Source: Syntrophaceae bacterium UBA4778
Lineage (GTDB): Bacteria; Desulfobacterota; Syntrophia; Syntrophales; UBA4778
NCBI GenBank assembly: GCA_002403175.1
Contig: DHHG01000108.1
Location: forward strand, 1-16,190
Length of the DNA: 16,190 bases
Direction of reading: 5' to 3'
Each line of letters begins with the position of its first letter. Position 1 is the first letter of the stretch. Positions 1 to 7,564 of this stretch are shown in pieces. The position numbers and the translations under genes are program-made. The notes below the pieces were generated by a model. That model ran no database searches and was not told the DNA's origin. It worked only from the letters and a program-made list of their open reading frames with translations.

Positions 1-195
1 TTTTGATACTGCTTTCCTGAATCATTGATCACGGCGGCATTTATGGCTCAAAGAATAACAAGAAGACAGAAGGACATCTCCAGGGTGTTGAGAAATAGAA
101 AGACCCTTTGGGGAAACGGAGGCGGCATAAACTGGAACAGGAAAGGACTTTCCAAATACTCCAAATTAAATCTCCACAAAAGAAAGGAGGATGCT
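1..195. other. Left-edge non-coding stretch
   Basis: No convincing gene lies here. The reading frame of the ferritin-like gene stays open back to a TTG near base 25, but the translated extension is basic and unlike a diiron protein, and no ribosome binding site precedes it. A short perfect inverted repeat, GGAAAG-GA-CTTTCC, sits at 140-153. I could not pick a convincing promoter. The region probably holds the leader and promoter of the gene starting at 196. Confidence 0.5.
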
Positions 196-720
196 ATGGA
201 TACGAAGGAACGCCTGAATGCTCTTGAAATCGCACTGACAAACGAAATGCAGGAACGGGAATTCTACCTGAAACATGCCGAGAGAACTGCTCATCCCCTT
301 GGAAAATCCATGTTCCTTCAGATCGCAGAAGACGAATTAGAGCATTATGATCGACTTCGTCAGATCCATGAAATCTGGACCCAAAATAAAACATGGCCTG
401 AGTCCGTTCCGCTGACAATTGGAGACACCCGCATCAAGGATGTCTTGCAAAATCTACTGGATAGCTTGGATGAAATGCCGGCCGGTAATGATGACGACAT
501 AGCGGCTCTGAAGACAGCTATCGCGTTTGAAGCCCGTGCTGTTGCACATTATGAAAAGATCCGCGATAACATTTCCGATCCGAAGCAGAAGAAATTTTTT
601 GATCTTCTGGCGCACATGGAAAACGAACATTATATTGCCTTAAGAGATGTTGAACAATTTTTTACAGATCCTGCAGCCTGGTATCGAATCAAGGAACGCC
701 ACGGACTGGATGGGGGTTGA
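196..720 (+). CDS. Ferritin-like / rubrerythrin-type diiron protein
   Basis: A 174-residue all-helical protein of the ferritin-like superfamily, probably a cytoplasmic diiron protein handling peroxide or iron. The four-helix ligand pattern is visible: E17 in helix 1, E47-x-x-H50 (EDELEHY) in helix 2, E112 in helix 3 (AIAFEARAVAHYE) and E142-x-x-H145 (MENEHY) in helix 4. There is no C-terminal CxxC pair, so the rubredoxin domain of classical rubrerythrin is absent, as in many short anaerobe homologues. The ATG at 196 was chosen because AAGGAGG ends five bases before it; the longer open frame upstream is not protein-like. Neighbours downstream are universal stress proteins, which fits an oxidative or general stress role. 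The family is clear; the exact substrate is not. Confidence 0.85.
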   Translation: MDTKERLNALEIALTNEMQEREFYLKHAERTAHPLGKSMFLQIAEDELEHYDRLRQIHEIWTQNKTWPESVPLTIGDTRIKDVLQNLLDSLDEMPAGNDDDIAALKTAIAFEARAVAHYEKIRDNISDPKQKKFFDLLAHMENEHYIALRDVEQFFTDPAAWYRIKERHGLDGG

Positions 721-799
721 ATGAGAGGATAATTACCCGGATATTGGAACTGAAATTAATTTGAACGCTTAGAAAATCAAATTGGGAGAGGAGAGATTC

Positions 800-1249
800 A
801 TGATCAAAAAGATTCTGGTTGCGACGGATAACTCCAATACGGGCAAGCATGCGGTTTCATACGCAATCGATTTCGCGAACGATTTAAAAGCGGAGCTTAC
901 AGCCATCACCGTTATCGATCTGCCGCCTATATCAGAACGTCAATCGATTGCGGGCGAAAGCTCGCCGACTCATTTAATAGAACCGCTGGGAGACTATATG
1001 GAGCAAGTCGCCACGGTATTCATGGACGAAATTGAAGCTGCATGCAATCAACGCGGCATTGTATTTCATCGTTGCATCAGAACAGGACATCCTGTGTCGA
1101 CCATTGTTGAAGCGGCAAAGGAAATCAATGCGGATATTATTATTCTGGGTTCTCACGGCAGAGGCGCTTTGAGCTCCGCCTTGCTCGGAAGCGTTACACT
1201 TGGCGTAATACATCGAGATATTCATATTCCTGTACTCATCATTAAATAG
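800..1249 (+). CDS. Universal stress protein, UspA family (single domain)
   Basis: A 149-residue single-domain Usp. It opens with the family strand IKKILVATDNS, where the Asp near residue 10 contacts adenine in ATP-binding members. It carries the nucleotide-loop pattern G-x-x-G-x9-G-S (GSHGRG...LGSV) at residues 117-132, so it is probably an ATP-binding type. The protein is cytoplasmic and normally dimeric. The ATG at 800 follows a GGGAGAGGAGAG purine tract; a TTG at 782 in the same frame lies before that tract and is unlikely. A second, tandem-domain Usp lies at 2178 with a MORN-repeat gene between, so the area looks like a small stress cluster. The specific role is unknown. Confidence 0.92.
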   Translation: MIKKILVATDNSNTGKHAVSYAIDFANDLKAELTAITVIDLPPISERQSIAGESSPTHLIEPLGDYMEQVATVFMDEIEAACNQRGIVFHRCIRTGHPVSTIVEAAKEINADIIILGSHGRGALSSALLGSVTLGVIHRDIHIPVLIIK

Positions 1250-1253
1250 GGTA

Positions 1254-1317
1254 AAAAGCAATCCGATTGAGTCGAAAATCATCCGGTGATAGTCCATTTT
1301 CGACTCGACTTGCTTTT
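1254..1317. terminator. Large hairpin after uspA
   Basis: A long inverted repeat follows the Usp stop codon. The inner arms GAGTCGAAAAT (1269-1279) and ATTTTCGACTC (1296-1306) pair perfectly over 11 bp. The outer arms AAAAGCA (1254-1260) and TGCTTTT (1311-1317) add 7 bp, separated by unequal internal loops. The 3' side runs into TTTT and an AT-rich stretch, so it could end transcription rightwards, but it also sits 47 bases before the next gene and could be a leader structure. Confidence 0.5.
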
Positions 1318-1364
1318 AGAAATTATATATTTTTATTTTAAGATATCGCTCCATCGGGAGAATC

Positions 1365-2075
1365 ATGAGTTTTTCAAAAAAGAACAATGAAATTATTTCG
1401 AGTTATCCGAATGGACAGACCCAAGAAAAGAAAACTTTTCTGCATGGGAAACTCCATGGTGAATATGTTTCTTTTTATCCCAACGGTCAGGTTATGTTGA
1501 AGCAAACATACATAGAGGGACTGAAAGAAGGGGATGCGGTCTCGTATTATCCCGATGGAACAAAGAAAGAGATCGGAACTTTTCATAAAAATAAATTGCA
1601 CGGCGATTATACCTCTTTTTATGAAGAAGGCCAGGTCAAGGAAAAAGAACATTACGAGAACGGAAAACTGGAAGGGAAATATACTTTCTATCTGAAAAAC
1701 GGCCAGGTTAAGGAAGAAGAACACTTCCGGCAAGGCTTATTCCATGGGGAGTATATTTCTTACTATCGTAGTGGCGAACTCCGCGAGAAGGGCAGTTTTA
1801 AAAACGATAAAAGAGATGGGGATTTCTTTCTTTATTTTAAAAATGGCCAGCTGAAAGCCAGCGCTCAATATAAAAATGATAAGTTGATCGGGAAATACAA
1901 TACCTTCGAAAAGAGCGGAGAAATAGCTGATTCCGAAATCGATGAGCAGGCGAACGAGAACGCGATCGATATGGAGGCGGCTAATCGCGAATTCGACCAG
2001 TTGCTGAGTAGGCTTAAAGAGTTAAATAAAAGCAAACCCCTGGATATTCCGGAAGATACTTCGTCCGAGAAATAA
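1365..2075 (+). CDS. MORN/YwqK-type repeat protein
   Basis: A 236-residue protein made largely of about seven tandem 24-residue repeats (residues ~12-185) of the form S(F/Y)YPNGQ-K-x-H(Y/F)-x-G-K-L-HGEY. This is the MORN-variant repeat often annotated as 'toxin-antitoxin system YwqK family antitoxin'. The repeats predict an extended beta sheet with exposed aromatics. The final ~50 residues are acidic and helical, without repeats. No signal peptide or membrane segment is seen, so it is probably cytoplasmic. Start ATG 1365 follows GGGAG. No toxin-like partner is adjacent: both neighbours are Usp genes. Function is unknown; the antitoxin label comes from the family name and nothing here supports it. 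Confidence 0.8.
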   Translation: MSFSKKNNEIISSYPNGQTQEKKTFLHGKLHGEYVSFYPNGQVMLKQTYIEGLKEGDAVSYYPDGTKKEIGTFHKNKLHGDYTSFYEEGQVKEKEHYENGKLEGKYTFYLKNGQVKEEEHFRQGLFHGEYISYYRSGELREKGSFKNDKRDGDFFLYFKNGQLKASAQYKNDKLIGKYNTFEKSGEIADSEIDEQANENAIDMEAANREFDQLLSRLKELNKSKPLDIPEDTSSEK

Positions 2076-2088
2076 TCGCAATGGCTGA

Positions 2089-2104
2089 GAACGGGCGTCC
2101 GTTC
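2089..2104. other. Small hairpin after the MORN-repeat gene
   Basis: A perfect 6-bp stem GAACGG-GCGT-CCGTTC lies 13 bases after the stop codon. It is followed by AAGATCTTTTC rather than a clean T-run, so it is at best a weak terminator. Confidence 0.3.
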
Positions 2105-2177
2105 AAGATCTTTTCAAATTCGACTTTCTTTGGAACCTTGAGGGAGCTCTTGGTTTAAAAAATATTGAGGTGACTCC

Positions 2178-3017
2178 ATGGTCAACAGCATCCTGATCCC
2201 CGTAGACGGATCTGCATACAGCAAAACCGCTCTTCAATATGGAATCTATATCGCAAAGAAAATTGGAGCCGGCCTGATCGGACTTCATGTTATCGATATC
2301 AAGATCATTCAAGGGCCATTAATGGGCGAGATTGCTTTTTACAGCAATGTTCCCGCTTCTTATGAATTTATCCCGAAAATTGAGGAAGCTTTACAGAGCC
2401 GAGGTGAGAAAATCCTGGAATCCTTCCGGGAAACATGCGCCCTTTCAGGTATCAAACCGGAATTGAAGCTTATTAAGGGATTAATTGATGAAACGATTAT
2501 CCTGGAAGGGGAGAATGCCGATTGGACGCTGCTCGCCCAACGCGGTGAACACTTTCACCTGACGAAAGGAACTTTCCTGGGAACAACTGCCGAGGCGGTT
2601 GTGCGCAAACTGAAGAAACCGGTCTTGATAACGCCGCAGGACTTTATAGAGATTGAAAGCATTGGGCTTGCATACGACGGCAGCCCTTCCGCCCATAATG
2701 CCCTGAAGCTGGCGGCCGAATTGTCGGAAAAAACAAAATGGCCGCTGACAATTATCATTGTTACTGATGACCACGAAACGGGAAGCAAACTGAGCTCAAA
2801 ATGTGAAATCTTCCTGGAATCTTATGAAATCGATAGCGATATTGTCATCCTTAACGGGCATGAGGATCGTGAAATCCTGAAATTCATTCGGGAAGGATCC
2901 GTAGAATTGATGATCATGGGGGCTTTCGGCCATGGCCGCGTGAGGGAATTCTTTCTTGGAAGCACCACTTCCTGCATTATCCGCAAGAGTCCCATACCGG
3001 TCCTGCTTACACATTGA
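2178..3017 (+). CDS. Universal stress protein, tandem two-domain UspA
   Basis: A 279-residue protein with two Usp domains in tandem. Domain 1 (about 1-150) starts with the NSILIPVDGS strand. Its nucleotide loop is degenerate: RGEHFHLTKGTFLG replaces the usual G-x-H-G-R motif. Domain 2 (about 155-279) starts at IGLAYDGSP and keeps an intact GAFGHGR...FFLGST loop before the terminal PVLLTH strand. Domain 2 is therefore more likely to bind ATP and domain 1 may be structural. The start ATG at 2178 follows GAGGTG by five bases. Its stop is 70 bases from that of convergent surE, with no strong terminator between. It sits near a ferritin-like protein and another Usp, suggesting a stress role. Ligand and partner are unknown. 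Confidence 0.9.
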   Translation: MVNSILIPVDGSAYSKTALQYGIYIAKKIGAGLIGLHVIDIKIIQGPLMGEIAFYSNVPASYEFIPKIEEALQSRGEKILESFRETCALSGIKPELKLIKGLIDETIILEGENADWTLLAQRGEHFHLTKGTFLGTTAEAVVRKLKKPVLITPQDFIEIESIGLAYDGSPSAHNALKLAAELSEKTKWPLTIIIVTDDHETGSKLSSKCEIFLESYEIDSDIVILNGHEDREILKFIREGSVELMIMGAFGHGRVREFFLGSTTSCIIRKSPIPVLLTH

Positions 3018-3087
3018 CCCTGAAATAGTTTAATGTCCTGCACTGATCCCTTTTGATGCAATACGGGACCACAAATGCCTGGGGCCA

Positions 3088-3912
3088 CTAATTGATTTTT
3101 GGATTGAATGAGTGCACCAGTTTTGTCTTCATTTCTTCTGTTTCCGGCTGAAAGACCTTTTGAATATTCTTGTCCAGGTCCTCCAGAATATCGTACCTGG
3201 TAAGATCATAGTGGATCGGGGTGATAGTTATCATCCCCCGCTTCAGGGCCGTGCCGTCGCTTTCTTTATCGGTTACCTCAATCTGGGTCTCGCCTGCCAG
3301 CCAGTAATAAACATTTTCCCTGGGGTCGACTCTTCTTTCAAAACTCTCCACCAATCTGGCGCTCCCTTGGCTGGTTACAACAATCCCCTTTATCTCTTCT
3401 TCCGGAAGAGCCGGAACATTGATGTTGAGGGGAATGTGACGTAACGGATTGCGCTCCATCATGTAGAGGGCCATCCTGGCGGCGAACTTTGCAGCGAAAC
3501 TGAAATCGCTACCCCGGCGATGGCTGTTCAGGGAAACAGCCATGGAAGGTACACCCAATATAGCTCCTTCCGTTGCAGCCGAAACTGTTCCTGAATAAAT
3601 AACATTCGTGCCGATATTGGCTCCGAGATTAATCCCTGAGACAACCAGATCAACAGGCTTCTCCGTCAAAGCCTTGATTCCAAGTTTGACGCAATCGGCT
3701 GGCGTCCCTGCGACCGAATGACCCCAGAACTGTCCATTTTTATTTGCCTGCTTTACAATCAGGGGACGGGAAATGGTAATGGCATGACCGACCGCGCTCT
3801 GTTCCGTTTCCGGCGCTACAATCGTGCACTCCGCAATTTTCGACAATTCATTGTAAAGTGCATGCAAACCCTTTGCATAAATGCCGTCATCATTGGTCAA
3901 AAGAAAATGCAT
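3088..3912 (-). CDS. surE: 5'/3'-nucleotidase SurE
   Basis: A 274-residue SurE: a metal-dependent nucleoside monophosphate phosphatase, cytoplasmic, linked to survival in stationary phase and nucleotide salvage. The metal site is complete: D8-D9 in LLTNDDG, S39 in PETEQSAVGHA and N95 in SGINLGANIG. Length matches the family, with a short extra C-terminal tail. The ATG at 3912 is used because homologues begin at M-x-x-LLTNDDG and GAGAGAGG precedes it. The open frame extends 45 codons upstream, but that part is translated REP-like hairpin DNA. A sigma70-like promoter at 4092-4120 implies a ~170-base leader. It is separated from dnaK by a strong terminator, so it is probably transcribed alone. 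Confidence 0.95.
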   Translation of the reverse strand: MHFLLTNDDGIYAKGLHALYNELSKIAECTIVAPETEQSAVGHAITISRPLIVKQANKNGQFWGHSVAGTPADCVKLGIKALTEKPVDLVVSGINLGANIGTNVIYSGTVSAATEGAILGVPSMAVSLNSHRRGSDFSFAAKFAARMALYMMERNPLRHIPLNINVPALPEEEIKGIVVTSQGSARLVESFERRVDPRENVYYWLAGETQIEVTDKESDGTALKRGMITITPIHYDLTRYDILEDLDKNIQKVFQPETEEMKTKLVHSFNPKIN

Positions 3913-3952
3913 ATAGCCTCTCTCTGTTTTTGAATCCGGTAGGGAGCACATT

Positions 3953-4036
3953 CCCCGCTGCTCGCGGCGGGGTAAGCGAGCGAATCTGTTTAAAAATCTT
4001 TCATAAAGATCAGAGATTCGCCGGAGCTTGCTCCGG
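3953..4036. repeat. REP/BIME-like cluster of three palindromes in the surE leader
   Basis: Three hairpins stand in a row. CCCCGCTG-CTCG-CGGCGGGG lies at 3953-3972 (8 bp with one G-U). GCGAATCT (3980-3987) pairs with AGATTCGC (4014-4021) and encloses a second perfect stem, ATCTTT-CAT-AAAGAT (3996-4010). CCGGAG-CTTG-CTCCGG lies at 4021-4036. The GC-rich stems with small loops joined by a conserved-looking AT-rich middle resemble the dispersed REP palindromes common between genes in Deltaproteobacteria. Only one unit occurs in this window. It lies between the predicted surE promoter and the surE start, so it would be transcribed as the leader. Confidence 0.65.
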
Positions 4037-4091
4037 TGGGTCTTCAATTAAAATAAAAAAGGCGTAAGGAAAATGTCCCTGCACCTGATTA

Positions 4092-4120
4092 AGCATAACG
4101 CGTCAGGTTATGATTGTCAA
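4092..4120 (-). promoter_or_regulatory. Predicted sigma70-type promoter of surE
   Basis: Read on the minus strand, TTGACA (4120-4115) is followed after exactly 17 bases by TATGCT (4097-4092). The -35 box is perfect and the -10 matches 4 of 6. Transcription would begin near 4085, about 170 bases before the surE ATG. A short inverted repeat, ACCTGA (4083-4088) with TCAGGT (4103-4108), straddles the -10 and could be an operator, though this is speculative. Confidence 0.6.
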
Positions 4121-4179
4121 CGATTCAGGCCAAATACAATCAGCATAGAAGTGTGTCACCTTTTATAGGAGAAGGAGCC

Positions 4180-4216
4180 AAAAAGATCGGGGGAGGCAAT
4201 CTCGCCTCCCCCGATC
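4180..4216 (-). terminator. Rho-independent terminator of dnaK
   Basis: A perfect 13-bp GC-rich stem, GATCGGGGGAGGC (4185-4197) with GCCTCCCCCGATC (4204-4216), has a 6-base loop. On the minus strand it is followed directly by TTTTT (4184-4180). It lies 27 bases past the dnaK stop codon: a textbook intrinsic terminator. Confidence 0.95.
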
Positions 4217-4243
4217 CAGTAATAACATATTCCGCCTTGGCGT

Positions 4244-6151
4244 TTATTTCACTTCTTCAAAGTCCGCATCAACAACATCATCATCCTTCTTTCCAGGCTG
4301 CGGTCCCGCACCAGGCTGTGGTCCTGCACCGGCCTGCTGCTCACCTCCGGTCTTGGCATACATTGCCTCCGCAAGCTTATGCGAAGCCTGAGTCAGGCTT
4401 TCCTGAGCGGCTTTGATGGCATCGACATCATCGCCTTCCAGTGCCTTTTTAAGGACGGCCATTGCTTCCTCGATTCTCGCTTTCTCGTCTGCACTGATCT
4501 TATCACCGAATTCCTTGACATTCTTTTCAACAGAATAGAAGAAGGAATCGGCCTGATTTTTGGTCTCGATCAGCTCGCGCTTGCGCTTATCGTCTTCGAC
4601 ATGAGATTCGGCTTCCCGAACGGCCCGGTCGATTTCCTCTTTCGATAAACCACTGGATGCCGTAATCCGGATACTCTGTTCTTTCCCAGTCCCCAGATCC
4701 TTTGCAGAAACATGGACGATCCCGTTCGCATCGATATCGAAGCCGACCTCGATTTGAGGAACCCCTCTCGGTGCAGGGGGAATCCCAACCAGTTCAAACC
4801 GGCCGAGTGTTTTATTATCACCCGCCATGGCACGTTCGCCCTGAAGTACATGAATGCTGACTGCGGGCTGATTGTCGGCAGCGGTCGAAAAGATCTGGCT
4901 CTTTTTGGTCGGAATCGTCGTGTTCTTTTCAATCAGCTTGGTCAATACACCTCCCAATGTCTCGATGCCAAGAGAAAGCGGGGTAACATCCAGGAGTAAT
5001 ACGTCTTTCACTTCTCCTGACAGAACACCGGCCTGAATTGCAGCGCCCACGGCAACCACTTCATCGGGATTCACTCCCTTGTGAGGCTCTTTACCAAAAA
5101 TCTCCCTGACTTTCTGCTGAACTCTCGGCATACGTGTCATACCGCCAACCAGGATAACTTCATCGATTTTATCAGCGGACAGGCCGGCATCTTTCAGAGC
5201 AGTCCGGCATGGAGCCTCCAGTTTAGCAATCAGGTCTTCAACAATCTGTTCCATTTTGGCTCTGGTGAGTTTCATAGTCAGATGCTTGGGACCCGATGCA
5301 TCGGCCGTAACGAAGGGCAGATTGACATCCGTTTCCATCATCGTGGAAAGTTCCATTTTGGCCTTTTCCGCAGCCTCTTTGATCCGCTGAAGCGCCATTC
5401 TGTCCTTTCTGAGATCGATCCCCTGCTCTTTTTGAAATTCGTTGCAGATGTAATCGATGATCTTCTGGTCAAAATCCTCTCCCCCCAGATGCGTATCACC
5501 GTTGGTGGATTTTACTTCAAAAACCCCTTCCCCCAACTCCAGAACCGAAATATCAAAAGTTCCGCCGCCGAGATCGAAGACTGCGATCTTTTCTTCTTTC
5601 TTTTTATCAAGCCCGTAGGCGAGCGAAGCCGCCGTCGGCTCATTAATAATTCGCAAAACATTCAAGCCGGCAATTTTCCCAGCATCTTTGGTAGCCTGCC
5701 GCTGGGAGTCATCAAAATAGGCGGGAACGGTAATGACGGCATCGTTGACCTTTTCGCCAAGATAGTCTTCCGCGGTTTGTCTCATTTTCGTCAATATCAT
5801 TGCGGAGATTTCAGCCGGGCTGTAATTTCTGTCTCTGATCGTGACCTGAGCATCGGCATTCGATGCTTCCGTAATTTTGTAAGGTGACACGGTTTTGTCG
5901 TACTGAACCTCTTTCGATGAATACTTTCTCCCGATCAGCCGTTTAATCGCATAAACTGTATTTTCCGGATTGGTAACAGCCTGACGTTTAGCAGCCTGAC
6001 CCACCAACCTCTCTCCTTTATCCGTAAAGGCAACCATGGAGGGCGTTGTCCGGCTCCCTTCTTGATTGGCGATGACAACGGGATCGCCTCCGATCATAAC
6101 GGCAACGCATGAATTCGTTGTTCCTAAATCGATTCCTATAACTTTACCCAT
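4244..6151 (-). CDS. dnaK: Chaperone protein DnaK (Hsp70)
   Basis: A 635-residue full-length Hsp70, the ATP-driven cytoplasmic chaperone that works with DnaJ and GrpE. The ATPase domain (about 1-380) has the three Hsp70 signatures: GIDLGTTNS near the N-terminus, [14 protein letters not shown] near residue 195, and [14 protein letters not shown] near residue 335. The inter-domain linker [17 protein letters not shown] leads into the substrate-binding domain and helical lid. The tail has a Gln/Gly/Pro-rich stretch and ends in [13 protein letters not shown], typical of bacterial DnaK. ATG 6151 follows GGGAGG. It lies downstream of grpE (117-base gap with an inverted repeat) and ends before a strong terminator. 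No dnaJ follows in this window. Confidence 0.98.
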   Translation of the reverse strand: MGKVIGIDLGTTNSCVAVMIGGDPVVIANQEGSRTTPSMVAFTDKGERLVGQAAKRQAVTNPENTVYAIKRLIGRKYSSKEVQYDKTVSPYKITEASNADAQVTIRDRNYSPAEISAMILTKMRQTAEDYLGEKVNDAVITVPAYFDDSQRQATKDAGKIAGLNVLRIINEPTAASLAYGLDKKKEEKIAVFDLGGGTFDISVLELGEGVFEVKSTNGDTHLGGEDFDQKIIDYICNEFQKEQGIDLRKDRMALQRIKEAAEKAKMELSTMMETDVNLPFVTADASGPKHLTMKLTRAKMEQIVEDLIAKLEAPCRTALKDAGLSADKIDEVILVGGMTRMPRVQQKVREIFGKEPHKGVNPDEVVAVGAAIQAGVLSGEVKDVLLLDVTPLSLGIETLGGVLTKLIEKNTTIPTKKSQIFSTAADNQPAVSIHVLQGERAMAGDNKTLGRFELVGIPPAPRGVPQIEVGFDIDANGIVHVSAKDLGTGKEQSIRITASSGLSKEEIDRAVREAESHVEDDKRKRELIETKNQADSFFYSVEKNVKEFGDKISADEKARIEEAMAVLKKALEGDDVDAIKAAQESLTQASHKLAEAMYAKTGGEQQAGAGPQPGAGPQPGKKDDDVVDADFEEVK

Positions 6152-6186
6152 GGTATGAAAACCTCCCTATTTCTCCAAGTTGTTAG

Positions 6187-6268
6187 CAGCGCTGTAAAAA
6201 ACCCGTCTGTTTGAAATCTGAAAACCGCTTAGCAGGCGACATACAGCACTTGGATTTTTACAGCACTG
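6187..6268 (-). other. Inverted repeat between grpE and dnaK
   Basis: Imperfect arms of about 17 bases flank the intercistronic gap: CAGCGCTGTAAAAAACCC at 6187-6204 and GGATTTTTACAGCACTG at 6252-6268. In grpE-dnaK mRNA they would form a long stem starting right at the grpE stop codon. The left arm has no clean T-run beyond it, so full termination is doubtful; an mRNA-processing or stability element is a reasonable alternative. It does not match the CIRCE operator. Confidence 0.4.
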
Positions 6269-6862
6269 TTATATTTCGTTATTTTCACTCCGTTTCGATA
6301 CGGAAACTTTCGCCGGCTTTAGCAACCGACCGTTCAATAAATACCCTCTCTGAAACTCTTCAACAACTTTATTGCTCTCGTATTCCGGACTTTCGACCAT
6401 CTGAATCGCTTCATGGATATTGGGATCAAAATCCTGACCGACCGATTCAATTTTTGTCACTCCATATTTTTCAAGACAAGACAGGATCTGTCCCTGAATA
6501 ATCCGGAAGCCCTCGATAAACGATTCTTTTCCCGGAGTTTTTTCTGCGTGATCGAGCGCGCGATCCAGATTGTCCAGAATAGGGATAATATCCTTGATAA
6601 TGTTCTCATTTCCGAATTTGATCAGATCCGCTTTTTCCCGCGCCGCAAATTTCTTGTAGTTATCCAGCTCAGCAAGTGCCCTGAGATATTTATCCTGCGC
6701 TTCGGCTGCTTCCTTTTCCTTCTCCACAAGGTTTGTCTTCATCTTTTCAACTTCATTTTCGGAATTTGAGGCTTGCTCATCCGTAGACTTTGCCTCCGAA
6801 TGTTCATTAGAAGGTTTTTTTTCCTTCCTCTTTTTATGGTCCTCTTCCAAATGCTTGTTCAT
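6269..6862 (-). CDS. grpE: Nucleotide exchange factor GrpE
   Basis: A 197-residue GrpE, the cytoplasmic dimeric cofactor that releases ADP from DnaK. An unusually charged Lys/Glu/Ser-rich N-terminus (about 1-35) precedes the long coiled-coil helix (about 35-90, including KYLRALAELDNYKKFAAREK). The C-terminal beta domain contains the family signature region, FDPNIHEAIQMVESPEYESNKVVEEFQRGYLLNGRLLKPAKVSVSK. The start codon is preceded by AAGGATAATAATA. It sits directly upstream of dnaK and 51 bases downstream of gmhA on the same strand, and is likely driven by the promoter ahead of gmhA. Confidence 0.96.
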   Translation of the reverse strand: MNKHLEEDHKKRKEKKPSNEHSEAKSTDEQASNSENEVEKMKTNLVEKEKEAAEAQDKYLRALAELDNYKKFAAREKADLIKFGNENIIKDIIPILDNLDRALDHAEKTPGKESFIEGFRIIQGQILSCLEKYGVTKIESVGQDFDPNIHEAIQMVESPEYESNKVVEEFQRGYLLNGRLLKPAKVSVSKRSENNEI

Positions 6863-6886
6863 TATTATTATCCTTATCTATTTTCC

Positions 6887-6906
6887 AAAACCGCCCGGTT
6901 TTTTTT
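6887..6906. other. Short AT/GC hairpin between gmhA and grpE
   Basis: AAAACC-GCCC-GGTTTT followed by further T residues on the plus strand. On the minus strand, the direction of the flanking genes, the stem is preceded by A's and followed by only the four T's within the stem, so it would be a weak or partial terminator. There is no plus-strand gene for it to terminate. Confidence 0.3.
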
Positions 6907-6913
6907 ACTAATT

Positions 6914-7498
6914 TTACTTTCCATTCGGTTTTTGAAATAATTTGAAGTCCACCATCTCGCAAATTACATGGCCAACAGTTATATGCACCTCCTGTATCCT
7001 GGGGGTACTGTTCGATGAAACATTCAGAGAATAATCGACTATTTTGGCGATATTGCCACCATCTTTGCCTGTCAGGCCGATTGTAACCATCCCGATTTTT
7101 CTGGCAGCCTCTAAGGCCTTCAATACGTTGGCAGAATTTCCACTGGTACTCATTCCCCAGGCTATATCGCCCGGAACGCCAAGCGCTCTGACTTGCTTGG
7201 AAAAAATTTCCGAATAATCGTAATCATTTCCGATACTCGTGATAACAGATGTATCCGTTGTCAAAGCAATTGCCGGCAGCGGAGGCCTCTCAATGAGAAA
7301 TCGGTTCACAAATTCTGCGGCCAAATGCTGAGCATCAGCGGCGCTTCCGCCATTTCCAAAAAGAAGAATTTTATTCCCAGATTTAAGGGCTTTCGTTATA
7401 GCTTCAATTACCTTGGATATGTTTCCAAGGTTCTCGTTAACAAAAACCTCCTTTATATGGCTGCTTTCTTTGAATATTCTGAGGATTATATCATCCAT
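6914..7498 (-). CDS. gmhA: Phosphoheptose isomerase (sedoheptulose 7-phosphate isomerase)
   Basis: A 194-residue SIS-domain protein matching GmhA, which converts sedoheptulose 7-phosphate to D-glycero-manno-heptose 7-phosphate for the LPS inner core. The sugar-phosphate site is seen in GNGGSAADAQHLAAEF (H58 and E62) and in STSGNSANV. The C-terminal catalytic region is QEVHITVGHVICE, with Q169 and H177; the spacings equal those of E. coli GmhA catalytic residues. ATG 7498 is preferred over an in-frame TTG at 7564 because that TTG overlaps the predicted -35 box and the extra 22 residues are not conserved-looking. A weak GGGGAAG precedes the ATG. It is the first gene of a unit with grpE and dnaK. 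DiaA-like SIS proteins are the main alternative. Confidence 0.88.
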   Translation of the reverse strand: MDDIILRIFKESSHIKEVFVNENLGNISKVIEAITKALKSGNKILLFGNGGSAADAQHLAAEFVNRFLIERPPLPAIALTTDTSVITSIGNDYDYSEIFSKQVRALGVPGDIAWGMSTSGNSANVLKALEAARKIGMVTIGLTGKDGGNIAKIVDYSLNVSSNSTPRIQEVHITVGHVICEMVDFKLFQKPNGK

Positions 7499-7535
7499 AT
7501 CTTCCCCGGGGTTATCGGCGTTCTGATCTTGCCGT

Positions 7536-7564
7536 AATATATTTATCCCCCGTGCCCATGTCAA
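7536..7564 (-). promoter_or_regulatory. Predicted sigma70-type promoter of gmhA-grpE-dnaK
   Basis: On the minus strand a perfect TTGACA (7564-7559) is followed after 17 bases by TATATT (7541-7536), matching the -10 consensus at 5 of 6 positions. Transcription would start near 7529, about 30 bases before the gmhA ATG. This supports the 7498 start. No CIRCE inverted repeat and no good sigma32 box accompany it. Confidence 0.7.

Noticed and set aside
25..195. N-terminal extension of the ferritin-like protein from a TTG
   Set aside because: There is no ribosome site, the composition is basic and unrelated, and AAGGAGG sits just before the ATG at 196.
3913..4047. N-terminal extension of SurE by 45 codons
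   Set aside because: SurE homologues begin at the LLTNDDG segment; the extension translates palindromic repeat DNA, and a good ribosome site precedes 3912.
5081..5887. Long plus-strand open frame (268 codons) antisense to dnaK
   Set aside because: It lies wholly inside dnaK, shows no recognisable domain and no start signal; long antisense frames are a codon-bias effect in such genes.
6152..6268. CIRCE operator near dnaK
   Set aside because: The inverted repeat here does not match TTAGCACTC-N9-GAGTGCTAA and the arms are too far apart.
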